Positions 26,912 to 35,009 of a stretch of DNA of 64,000 nucleotides are shown one piece after another. Made by a program: the position numbers and the translations under genes. Origin of the DNA: an uncultured Eggerthellaceae bacterium (GTDB lineage Bacteria; Actinomycetota; Coriobacteriia; Coriobacteriales; Eggerthellaceae); the NCBI GenBank assembly GCA_934648845.1, contig CAKUFS010000009.1, positions 14,310 through 78,309 of the forward strand, read 5' to 3'. The notes under the pieces are model-generated. The model had not been told where the DNA came from, did no database searches, and was given only the letters and a program-made list of their open reading frames with translations. Every line of letters starts with the position of its first letter. Position 1 is the stretch's first letter.

Positions 26912-28300
26912 GTGCAGGAACGCGAAAAGTTCGGGAGCCGACTGGGCTTCATCCTTATCAGCGCAGGATGCGCAATCGGCTTGGGCAACGTTTGGCGTTT
27001 CCCGTACATCACCGGAGAATACGGTGGCGGCGCGTTTGTGCTCATGTACCTGATTTTCCTGGTTATCCTGGGTCTTCCCATTATGGCCATGGAATTTGCC
27101 GTGGGCCGCGGCAGCCAAAAAGGCATTGCGAAGTCGTTTGACGCGCTAGAGCCGGAAGGTTCGAAGTGGCACATCTATAAGTGGATTGCCATTGCGGGCA
27201 ACGCGCTGCTCATGATGTTCTACACCGTTGTTGCCGGCTGGTTCTTGAACTATGCTGTGAAAACGGCAGCAGGCCAGTTCGTAGGCGTAACCGCCGAAAG
27301 CAGCGCCGCCGCGTTCACCGCCATGCTGGGCAACCCCGGCGAGCTGATTTTATGGTGCTTCGTGGTAATCATCATTGGCGCCGTGGTGTGCAGCTTGGGC
27401 GTGCGCAAGGGCGTGGAAAACGTCACGCGTTTTATGATGGTGGGCCTGTTCGCGCTCATTTTGATTTTGGTCGTGCGTGCCGTTACGCTGGGCGAAGGCG
27501 CTCTGGAAGGCATTGCCTTCTACCTGAAGCCCGATTTCTCTAAGATTTTCTGCGACCCCGCCACCGCCGCAGACGCGATTTACGCCGCTATGGGCCAAAG
27601 CTTCTTCACGCTCTCCATTGGCATGGGTTCCATGGCTATTTTCGGCAGCTACATTGGCAAGGACCGCAGCCTTTTCGGCGAGGCAACCACCATCGGCATT
27701 CTTGATACCGCTGTGGCGCTGCTTGCTGGTCTGATCATCTTCCCCGCTTGCTTCGCATTTGGCGTTGAGCCGGGTTCGGGCGCTGGTCTGGCGTTCATCA
27801 CGTTGCCCAACATCTTCGAGCAAATGCCGCTTGGCCAGTTGTGGGGCACGCTGTTCTTCCTGTTCATGTCGTTCGCGGCGCTTTCGACCGTTATTGCCGT
27901 GTTCGAAAACCTTATTGCGTTCGGCATGGATCAGTGGGGCTGGAGCCGCAAGAAAAGCTCCATTGTCACGTGCGTTGGCATGCTGGTTTTGGTGCTGCCG
28001 GCCATCTTTGGCATGAATCCCGAGCTGGGCACGTACCTGCCCATTGGCGGTACGGTTGACGGCCTTGAGGACTTCATTGTTTCCAACAACATTTTGCCCA
28101 TTGGTTCGCTTATCTTTATTGGGTTCTGCGTGAGCAAAAAAGGCTGGGGCTGGAAAAACTTCCTAGAGGAAGCAAACAGCGGCGACGGTCTGAAGTTCCC
28201 CACCTGGCTGTATAACTGGATGCGCTTTGGCGTGCCCGTGCTGATCATCGTTATTCTGATAGCGGGCTGGATCCCCATCATCCAGGGTCTCATCAGCTAA
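26912..28300 (+). CDS. NSS-family sodium-dependent amino-acid symporter
   Basis: A 462-residue transporter of the neurotransmitter:sodium symporter family (LeuT/MhsT/TnaT type) with about 11-12 membrane helices. The first helix has the family motif for sodium and substrate (SAGCAIGLGNVWRFPYI), followed by GGGAFVLMYLIFLVILG and PIMAMEFAVGR. The GTG at 26912 is chosen because AGAGGAG ends 7 nt before it; the ATG at 26906 would leave only one base of spacing. Substrate not predictable; bacterial relatives carry aromatic or aliphatic amino acids. A 31-bp dyad (type E) begins two bases after the stop codon. Confidence 0.9.
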   Translation: MQEREKFGSRLGFILISAGCAIGLGNVWRFPYITGEYGGGAFVLMYLIFLVILGLPIMAMEFAVGRGSQKGIAKSFDALEPEGSKWHIYKWIAIAGNALLMMFYTVVAGWFLNYAVKTAAGQFVGVTAESSAAAFTAMLGNPGELILWCFVVIIIGAVVCSLGVRKGVENVTRFMMVGLFALILILVVRAVTLGEGALEGIAFYLKPDFSKIFCDPATAADAIYAAMGQSFFTLSIGMGSMAIFGSYIGKDRSLFGEATTIGILDTAVALLAGLIIFPACFAFGVEPGSGAGLAFITLPNIFEQMPLGQLWGTLFFLFMSFAALSTVIAVFENLIAFGMDQWGWSRKKSSIVTCVGMLVLVLPAIFGMNPELGTYLPIGGTVDGLEDFIVSNNILPIGSLIFIGFCVSKKGWGWKNFLEEANSGDGLKFPTWLYNWMRFGVPVLIIVILIAGWIPIIQGLIS

Positions 28301-28302
28301 TT

Positions 28303-28333
28303 TGTTGACAAATTACCCCACCTTTTGTCAACA
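28303..28333 (+). repeat. 31-bp dyad (type E) after the NSS transporter stop codon
   Basis: Arms TGTTGACAAA and TTTGTCAACA around TTACCCCACCT. Its orientation relative to the preceding gene is the same as for the copy after lysS. Confidence 0.7.
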
Positions 28334-28710
28334 TTTCGCGCGCCGCCTTCTCCTTCGCGGCCCCCGCATCTTCCGGAAAACATCGAATCGTGGTCATCTT
28401 GTCGGAAAATGGGAGCAGATGTGCAAAATATTACTGTTCGGGGTAGGTTGGAGGGTCACCGGTCTCCGTCCTCTTGGCGCTTGTGATGCACGACCTGGGC
28501 TTTTGTGGGTTCGCTTCGTCTCAAGCGGTGCTGTTCGGTCTGCAAATGCCTTCCGAGGTGCCCCGAACGGGAATATTTTGCGCATTTGGGAAGAAAAAAC
28601 GACAACATGCTGCTGTAGGACCAAACGAGGGGTGTCGAAAACACAACATACCGCAGGCAAAACAGACCTGACCGCTTGACGCCGCCCCCACCTTTTGTCA
28701 ACATTTCGCG
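28316..28710. repeat. 25-bp direct repeats flanking the type D element
   Basis: The right half of the E dyad plus the following bases (CCCCACCTTTTGTCAACA then TTTCGCG) is present exactly at 28316-28340 and again at 28686-28710, enclosing the type D element. This looks like a target-site or recombination duplication. Confidence 0.6.
28398..28606. repeat. Palindromic intergenic element type D, copy 1
   Basis: Edges CTTGTCGG and ACGACAAC; arms TGTGCAAAATATTACTGTTC and its near-complement GAACGGGAATATTTTGCGCA; a central block CACGACCTGGGCTTTT is shared with the copy at 37351-37557. Confidence 0.75.
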
Positions 28711-28741
28711 CCTTCCCTTTGCCCAAGGGGAAGGCGTTTTT
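28709..28741 (+). terminator. Rho-independent terminator downstream of the NSS transporter
   Basis: Stem CGCCTTCCC with GGGAAGGCG followed by TTTTT. It is the first clear plus-strand terminator after the transporter, and it closes the unit before the ABC gene. Confidence 0.75.
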
Positions 28742-29056
28742 GTTGCGCACGAACGTATGCGGCGGGCTGCGTGCGGCATGCGCGGGCGACGAGGCGAAGG
28801 CAACGCGCGGCAGGTGCGGCGCGGTAAGCGTCGTGCTGGCGGCGTGGCAGCGTGCGGCATGCGGCGCTGCGGCGGATGCGCCGCGGTAAGCCGACGCCCG
28901 CATGCGTTCCTGGCGGGTGCCTTCTTCGTGCGGTTCTTTGAAGACGAAGTGTCAACTTAGCAACAACGCCCCAAGCTGGATAAACGGAAGCGCGGTTTTC
29001 GCATACCATGCACATAATGCCTTGTTGGCGTCACTTATTTTGGGAAGAAGAATCGC

Positions 29057-32000
29057 ATGCTTCAAGTCAAAAATATCCGCAAGTCGTACACCACCGGCTC
29101 GTTTACGCAGCAAGCGCTCAATGACGTTTCGCTTTCGCTGCGCGACAACGAGTTTGTGGCCATTTTAGGTCCTTCGGGTTCGGGCAAAACCACGCTTCTG
29201 AACATCATTGGCGGCCTTGACCATTACGATTCCGGCGACCTAGTTATCGATGGTGTGTCCACGAAGAAGTACAAAGACCGCGACTGGGATACGTATCGTA
29301 ACAACCGCATTGGCTTCGTGTTTCAAAGCTACAACTTGATTCCCCACCAAACCATACTGGCAAACGTTGAGCTGGCACTCACGCTTTCCGGCGTTTCCGC
29401 AGATGAACGTAAAAAACGCGCCACGGAAGCACTTCAGCGCGTTGGACTGGGCGAACACATCGACAAGCGTCCAAATCAGCTTTCCGGCGGTCAAATGCAG
29501 CGTGTGGCCATTGCGCGCGCACTCATCAACGATCCCGAAATTCTTCTGGCCGACGAACCAACCGGCGCGCTTGACTCCAAAACAAGCGTGCAGATCATGG
29601 ACTTGCTCACCGAAATTGCCCAAGACCGCCTGGTGGTCATGGTCACGCACAACCCCGAGCTGGCCGAAGAGTATGCCACGCGCATCGTGAACCTGGCCGA
29701 CGGCATTATCGTAAGCGACTCCAACCCCTACGAGCCCACCGCCGCCGAGCTTGCGCGCGTGAGCACGAAGCAACCGCGCCGCACGTCTATGAGCCTGCTC
29801 ACGGCGCTTTCCCTTTCCTTCAACAACCTGATGACGAAAAAAGGCCGTACCATCATGACCGCCATTGCGGGGTCTATTGGCATTGTGGGTATTGCGGCCA
29901 TTTTAGCGCTGGCAAACGGCGTGAACAACTATATTGCCAGCGTTGAAGAGGAAACGCTTTCGGAGTATCCGCTGCAAATTACCAGTTCAGCCATGAATTT
30001 GAACGTTACAAGCTCTGAAGACGAGGATGGTTCTTCGGACACCTCTGGCACCGGAACCAGCCTTGCCGGCGACCCCGAAAACCCCATGGGCAAAGATTTC
30101 ATTGTACCTGGCGGCGAAAACGAGCTGGGCGTGGCGAAAACCGTCTCGCATATCTTCGGCAGCATTGGCAGCAACGATCTGCAATCGCTCAAGGACTTCT
30201 TCGACAGCGGAACCAGCGGCATTGAGCCATACGTGAATTCTATCGAGTACAGCTACAACGTGCAGCCGCAAATCTATCTGTCCGACACATCGAACGGCGC
30301 GCATCAGGTGAACCCCGACAAAACGTTCGCCGCACTGGGCATGGGCTCGGGCAGCAGCAACGGTCTGATGTCTATGACTATGAGCACCGATGCCTTCTAT
30401 CAAATGCCGAAGGACAAAGGCCTTTACGCGAATTCTTACGAAGTTGTGGCTGGTCATTGGCCTGAAAACTACAACGAATGCGTGCTGGTGACTTCGCGCA
30501 AGGGCAACATCAACGATTTCATGCTGTACGCGCTGGGCCTGCGCGATTCCAGCGAGCTGTCCGATATGGTCAAAGCGTTCATCAACGAAGAAGAAGTCTC
30601 CACCCCCGACGATTACGAGCCCGTCTCGTACGACACGGTTCTGAGCACGCAATATAAGCTGGTCAGCGCTGCAGATTACTACGAATGCGACGAGACGTAC
30701 GGCGTTTGGAAGGACAAGTCCAGCGATGCCGATTACATGACCGACCTGGTGAATAACAGCGAAACGCTGAACATTGTGGGCATTGCGCGCCCCACCGAGG
30801 ACGCGCGCATTGCCATGCTGAAGCAGGGCATCAACTACCCCTACGAGCTCACCGAGCATATGGTGACCAGCGCCGCTGAAAAGCAGATTGTGAAGGACCA
30901 GCTGGCCACGCCGTCCACCGATGTTATCGCGGGCGAACCCTTCGACGAGGAAAACAGCTCGAACGGCTTTGACCTGGGCTCTTTGTTCACCATTGACGAA
31001 TCGGCATTGGCGGGCGCCTTCCAAGTTGATAACAGCAAACTGCAAATTGATCCCAGTGCGCTGTCCATTGACATGAGTGGCGTGCAAATTGACCCCAGCA
31101 CACTGCCGGCGTTTGATCCGTCGTCCATCACCATTGACATGAACGAGGTCATGAAGAATTTCGATCCGAGTTCCATTAAGGTGAACGTCGATATGAGCTC
31201 GGTGCACCTTGATCTGAGCGGCATGAAAATTGGCAATTACTTTGACAACACCGTGTTGGCCGACAAGATGAGCGATGCCATGGCAGATTTCATTACCTGG
31301 TACATGGCTCACAGCACGGAACACGCAACGCCAAAAGATGCCGCAATGGCGTACTTTAGCTCGAATACCGTTCTAAACGATGCGCTGACCAGCGCGTTTG
31401 ACGACCAAGCGTTTGCCGATGACCTTATGGTAACGCTTGCGCCCCAGCTGCAAACGCAGCTCGTAGGACAAATAACCGCGCAGGTAGTTCCCCAAGTTGC
31501 CGCAGCGCTTACGCAGTCAATCGTGCAAGCAGTGGGCAACAGCGTGCAAACCGCCGTGGGCGCTTACTTGCAGCAAGCCATGGCAGCCATGGCCGCCCAG
31601 TTGGGCGCAGCCGTGCAACAGCAGGTTAGCGCGGCAATGGGTACGGCAATGGGACAGCTCTCAACGAACATGGCCAGTGCCTTCTCCATTGACACCAGCG
31701 CCTTTGCCAACGCGTTCCAAGTGAACATGAGCTCGAACGACTTGACCGACATCATGATGTCCATGCGCACCACCGAAGAGCGCACGTACGAGAACAACCT
31801 GAAGAATTTCGGATACGCCGACCTGAACAAGCCGTATGAGGTAAGCATTTACCCCATTAGCTTTGAGAGCAAAGAGAAGGTCATTGACGTTCTTGACCAA
31901 TATAATGCCCAGATGAAGCAAGTGGACGAGAATAAAGTTATCACGTACACCGATCTGGTGGGCTTGCTCATGACCAGCGTCACGAACATCGTTGATATGA

Positions 32001-32398
32001 TTTCCATGGTGCTGATTGCGTTCGTGGCTATTTCGCTGATTGTTTCCAGCATTATGATTGGCGTGATTACGTACATCAGCGTGCTGGAGCGCATTAAAGA
32101 GATTGGCATTTTGCGCGCGATTGGCGCCAGCAAGAAGGACATCAGCCACGTGTTTAATGCCGAGACGATTATCGAAGGCCTGGTCGCGGGCTTGTTGGGC
32201 GTGGGCGTCACGGCCATTGCATGTGCTATTGCGAACGTGGTTTTGGTGGCAAACGACTACCCCGCCGTGGCACAGCTGCCGGCAAACGCTGCCGTGATTC
32301 TGGTGCTGATCAGCGTGGTACTCACGTTTATTGCCGGCCTTTTGCCTGCCCGCAGCGCCAGCAAGAAAGACCCGGTGGAAGCGCTGCGCAGCGAGTAG
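29057..32398 (+). CDS. MacB-like ABC transporter, ATPase and FtsX permease in one chain
   Basis: A 1113-residue protein. Residues 1-230 are a MacB/LolD-type ATPase: GPSGSGKTT (Walker A, 38-46), LSGGQMQR (142-149), LLADEPTGALDS (Walker B). The first membrane helix is near 265-290. A very long outside region (about 295-965) follows, then three C-terminal helices with the FtsX fold (about 970-1105; ISVLERIKEIGILRAIGASK, LLPARSASKKDPVEAL). The outside part has iterated DPSS(I/L)xIDM(S/N) units near 660-730 and an amphipathic Gln/Ala-rich stretch near 790-890, perhaps beta-solenoid and coiled-coil. Bacterial relatives act as mechanotransmitters or antimicrobial-peptide exporters rather than classic pumps. 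GGGAAG lies about nine bases before ATG. It is a single gene. Confidence 0.9.
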   Translation: MLQVKNIRKSYTTGSFTQQALNDVSLSLRDNEFVAILGPSGSGKTTLLNIIGGLDHYDSGDLVIDGVSTKKYKDRDWDTYRNNRIGFVFQSYNLIPHQTILANVELALTLSGVSADERKKRATEALQRVGLGEHIDKRPNQLSGGQMQRVAIARALINDPEILLADEPTGALDSKTSVQIMDLLTEIAQDRLVVMVTHNPELAEEYATRIVNLADGIIVSDSNPYEPTAAELARVSTKQPRRTSMSLLTALSLSFNNLMTKKGRTIMTAIAGSIGIVGIAAILALANGVNNYIASVEEETLSEYPLQITSSAMNLNVTSSEDEDGSSDTSGTGTSLAGDPENPMGKDFIVPGGENELGVAKTVSHIFGSIGSNDLQSLKDFFDSGTSGIEPYVNSIEYSYNVQPQIYLSDTSNGAHQVNPDKTFAALGMGSGSSNGLMSMTMSTDAFYQMPKDKGLYANSYEVVAGHWPENYNECVLVTSRKGNINDFMLYALGLRDSSELSDMVKAFINEEEVSTPDDYEPVSYDTVLSTQYKLVSAADYYECDETYGVWKDKSSDADYMTDLVNNSETLNIVGIARPTEDARIAMLKQGINYPYELTEHMVTSAAEKQIVKDQLATPSTDVIAGEPFDEENSSNGFDLGSLFTIDESALAGAFQVDNSKLQIDPSALSIDMSGVQIDPSTLPAFDPSSITIDMNEVMKNFDPSSIKVNVDMSSVHLDLSGMKIGNYFDNTVLADKMSDAMADFITWYMAHSTEHATPKDAAMAYFSSNTVLNDALTSAFDDQAFADDLMVTLAPQLQTQLVGQITAQVVPQVAAALTQSIVQAVGNSVQTAVGAYLQQAMAAMAAQLGAAVQQQVSAAMGTAMGQLSTNMASAFSIDTSAFANAFQVNMSSNDLTDIMMSMRTTEERTYENNLKNFGYADLNKPYEVSIYPISFESKEKVIDVLDQYNAQMKQVDENKVITYTDLVGLLMTSVTNIVDMISMVLIAFVAISLIVSSIMIGVITYISVLERIKEIGILRAIGASKKDISHVFNAETIIEGLVAGLLGVGVTAIACAIANVVLVANDYPAVAQLPANAAVILVLISVVLTFIAGLLPARSASKKDPVEALRSE

Positions 32399-32411
32399 CG
32401 AGTGGTTTTTC

Positions 32412-33023
32412 CTACTCAAGCAGCTTCTTGCTTTCGCGCCAATCGGGCAGATAGCGGTCGAGTATCGCGTAGAACTGCGCGCCATGCCCATGTACCAGCA
32501 AGTGGGCCAGTTCGTGTACAACCACGTATTCAAGGCAGCGCGGCGGATACAGCGCCAGACGCACGTTGATGCAAATGCGTCCCGTTGACGGCTGACAGCT
32601 GCCCCAGCGACTTGTCATGTTGCGATATGCCAGTTTACCAGGGGTAACGCCCATGACTACAGCCCAGCGCTCAACAAGTCCGGGCGTGAGTCCCTCTACA
32701 ATAGCGCGCCATTCAGCAACTTCTTGCGGCGTTGCCAGATTTGCGCGCGCCATGGGGGAATCTTGCCGACTTTCCTGCAATCGCGCGATTAGATCCTTTC
32801 GAGAGCGCACGAATTCTTCAATGACCAGGCGCGATGTTCCCACCGGTGCGGAAATTTGCACCGGTTCGGCAGCGGTTTTCACGCGCATCGTAATGCTGCT
32901 CATGGTTTTGAGCGTGAGCTTAACGGCAATGCCATCGACTACGAACTCTTGGCGCGCTACGATTTTCGCGCCGCCGCCCGTGCGCCTGCGCGGGCTTCTT
33001 GTTTTTGGTTTCGCTAATGCCAA
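32412..33023 (-). CDS. YgjP-like (DUF45) zinc metallopeptidase-fold protein
   Basis: A 203-residue cytoplasmic protein. The C-terminal half has the YgjP/DUF45 signature: NMTSRWGSCQPSTGRICINV, then VVVHELAHLLVHGHGAQF, with the zinc ligands in HELAH (near residues 169-173) and the later His, and DW.E at the end. YgjP was linked to UTP pyrophosphatase activity in E. coli; many relatives are uncharacterised, including ones in type I restriction loci. The start is a TTG with AGGCGG about seven bases ahead. It begins 11 bp after the rsmI stop, so the two are probably co-transcribed. Confidence 0.85.
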   Translation of the reverse strand: MALAKPKTRSPRRRTGGGAKIVARQEFVVDGIAVKLTLKTMSSITMRVKTAAEPVQISAPVGTSRLVIEEFVRSRKDLIARLQESRQDSPMARANLATPQEVAEWRAIVEGLTPGLVERWAVVMGVTPGKLAYRNMTSRWGSCQPSTGRICINVRLALYPPRCLEYVVVHELAHLLVHGHGAQFYAILDRYLPDWRESKKLLE

Positions 33024-33034
33024 AACAGAGCCGC

Positions 33035-34129
33035 CTATCGTTCGCCAAGCGCAAGCGCGTACGCTTCGTTGCGCGATATGCCCAACTCAGAGACAAGTGT
33101 TTTCACAATGTCCTTTTTGGATGCACCTTCTGCGCGTAATTGCGCCGCGCGGACAGCGCCATCGACCGCAGTCTGCTGCGCTGCGGCGGCGTTTTCTTCT
33201 TCCGAGGGACCATCGATGACCAGGACAATCTCGCCCTTGATGCCTTCTGCGGCGGCACGTTCCGCGAATACCTCGTGCACATACGACGTTGTGCCGCGCA
33301 CCACTTCTTCGTGCAGCTTCGTGAGCTCGCGGCAGACCGCCATTTGACGATGCGGAAATTCCTGCGCAATAACGTCCAACGCATCAACCAGGCGCTTCGG
33401 GCTTTCGTAGTAAATCAGCGCGGCATCCAACTTGGCAACGCTTTGCAGCTCTGCGCGACGTTCGGCATCTTTGCGCGGGAAGAACCCCGCAAAAAAGAAG
33501 CGCTGGTTCGTGCAGCCACTTGCAACATAAGCCGTTGCCGCAGCAACCGGACCAGGCAAAACCTCTACGGCGGCACCCGCTTCGCGCGCCGCATGCACCA
33601 GGCGCAGACCCGGATCGGAAATACCCGGCATGCCGGCGTCCGAGCAATACGCAATGACCTCGCCCGCCAAAACACGCGCAACCACGGAATTGGCACGCGA
33701 CGACAACGTTGCCTCGTCCAAGCGCTCAAGCGGCCGCTTGATGCCAAGCGCTGCAAGGAGCTTTCCCGTAACGCGTGTATCTTCCGCGTATACGACCTGA
33801 GCGTTTTCCAAACAAGCACGCATGCGATCGGTCACATCGCCCAAGTTTCCGATAGGCGTGGGGCAAATGACCAGTTTTCCTTCGCCTGCACGATGCTCGT
33901 TCGGGCGCTCGTTCGGGGTCCGCTCACTCGCGCCCCGCTCGTTAACGCCTCGATTATTTGTAGCCCGCCCAGCTGTATCCTGCTCGTTCGCGCCCTGCCG
34001 GTTCGCATCCCGCCTGGCTGCACCCCGCTCATTTGCGTTCCGCCTGTTCATGCCCTGAGTATTCGCAGCCCCTGCGTCAAATCGTTCCACGCTTGCTTGC
34101 CCTTCTTCGTGTTTTGCTTCATTGCCCAT
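33035..34129 (-). CDS. rsmI: 16S rRNA 2'-O-methyltransferase RsmI with a repetitive N-terminal extension
   Basis: Residues 84-364 are a normal RsmI: KLVICPTPIGNLGDVTDRM, VVYAEDTRVTGKLLAALGI, AYCSDAGMPGISDPG, and a tail typical of the family. RsmI methylates the 2'-hydroxyl of C1402 in 16S rRNA using S-adenosylmethionine. The first 83 residues are unusual: low-complexity, with repeated N(E/R)xGAxxR-like units (NERGAARRDANRQGANEQ) encoded by decayed repeats of about 27-30 bp. The start has only a weak ribosome site (GGAAATGG), so a later start cannot be ruled out, but no other ATG lies close to the core. YgjP follows after 11 bp. Confidence 0.9.
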   Translation of the reverse strand: MGNEAKHEEGQASVERFDAGAANTQGMNRRNANERGAARRDANRQGANEQDTAGRATNNRGVNERGASERTPNERPNEHRAGEGKLVICPTPIGNLGDVTDRMRACLENAQVVYAEDTRVTGKLLAALGIKRPLERLDEATLSSRANSVVARVLAGEVIAYCSDAGMPGISDPGLRLVHAAREAGAAVEVLPGPVAAATAYVASGCTNQRFFFAGFFPRKDAERRAELQSVAKLDAALIYYESPKRLVDALDVIAQEFPHRQMAVCRELTKLHEEVVRGTTSYVHEVFAERAAAEGIKGEIVLVIDGPSEEENAAAAQQTAVDGAVRAAQLRAEGASKKDIVKTLVSELGISRNEAYALALGER

Positions 34130-34420
34130 AACCGCATGCCATTTCCGCTTGGTATTCCTGAGTTAGCTTGCCATCGGATACGTCCATTTCATTCCGGTGA
34201 ACTGGAATACATGCACAGGGAAATCAACACATGCAACTTTCTTGCACATCCATTTCCCCGCGATTCTTGCGCTCTTGTTCACACACAAAAATCGAACTAC
34301 CATACCCTGTGTCCGCACAGCCGAACCGCCGCATCTTGCGTTCGCGCGCAAAAAGCCGCCGCGGACCCTCAATTTCGCTTTATTGTATCGTTTCGAGCGG
34401 CAACGAACCACCGACAGCAG

Positions 34421-34707
34421 CATGTTGTTGAAAAAATGGGTGCAAATTCGGGCAAATCGACGATATTCGGTTGTCGGGTTTTCGTTCCTGCTCCATACCT
34501 GATTTCAATACTGCCTGCGACCTGCGGAAACATAAAAGCTTGTTTCGGGGCGCCACCTATGACGCCCCGAAACAAGGCTATTTGCGCAGGCAAACCACCG
34601 ACTATCGTCGATTAGCCTGAATCCAAGGGTCGTTTTCCAACAAGCACCCCTTAGCGCACTCCCCAAGAAAAGCAACTTCGAATTTCGACCCAAAAATCCA
34701 ACAACAT
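34421..34707. repeat. Palindromic intergenic element type C, copy 2 (compound with B)
   Basis: Ends CATGTTGTTGA and TCCAACAACATG as in copy 1. The interior has B-type arms (AAATCGACGATATTCGG with CCGACTATCGTCGATT), and within these a further perfect hairpin (CTTGTTTCGGGGCG with CGCCCCGAAACAAG). It is the longest copy. Confidence 0.7.
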
Positions 34708-34933
34708 GCCCGCAAAAACCCTTTTTGCGGCGCAGCGCGCCGTGCAGATTCCCATTTGCGCAAAACGATGACCGCGCGCCACAGCCCATTCGTCGCTGGG
34801 CCCCCGCTTCCCGTCAGCACGCCCCTCACAGTACCCCCGCGCCGCTGCGCTTCGCAGCCACCTTGCCATCCCCCACTTGCATCGCGCGTCCCTTCCCTGG
34901 CCCCTTCCCCACCCTGCACGGGCGCAAACGCGG

Positions 34934-34959
34934 CCGCGCCTAGGCGTATGCGCGGTTTT
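34934..34959 (+). terminator. Hairpin with T-run upstream of ettA
   Basis: CCGCGC and GCGCGG around a ten-base loop, followed by TTTT, about 50 nt before the ettA start. No plus-strand gene precedes it, so it might be a leader attenuator. Confidence 0.4.
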
Positions 34960-35009
34960 ATGAGAAAATGAGCGGAACAAATCACGCAAACCCCTATAAA
35001 GGAGATTTC

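Larger units (their letters stand above)
28301..29056. other. 756-bp gap rich in repeats
   Basis: It holds a full type E dyad, a type D palindromic element, a half copy of E, a rho-independent terminator and then a GC-rich segment (28,750-28,900) with short Gly/Arg-coding repeats. No gene is supported. Confidence 0.6.
34130..35009. other. 880-bp gap between rsmI and ettA
   Basis: Divergent intergenic region holding a type C element (34421-34707) and a hairpin shortly before ettA. The segment 34,720-34,930 is pyrimidine-rich on the plus strand. No gene is supported. Confidence 0.55.
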
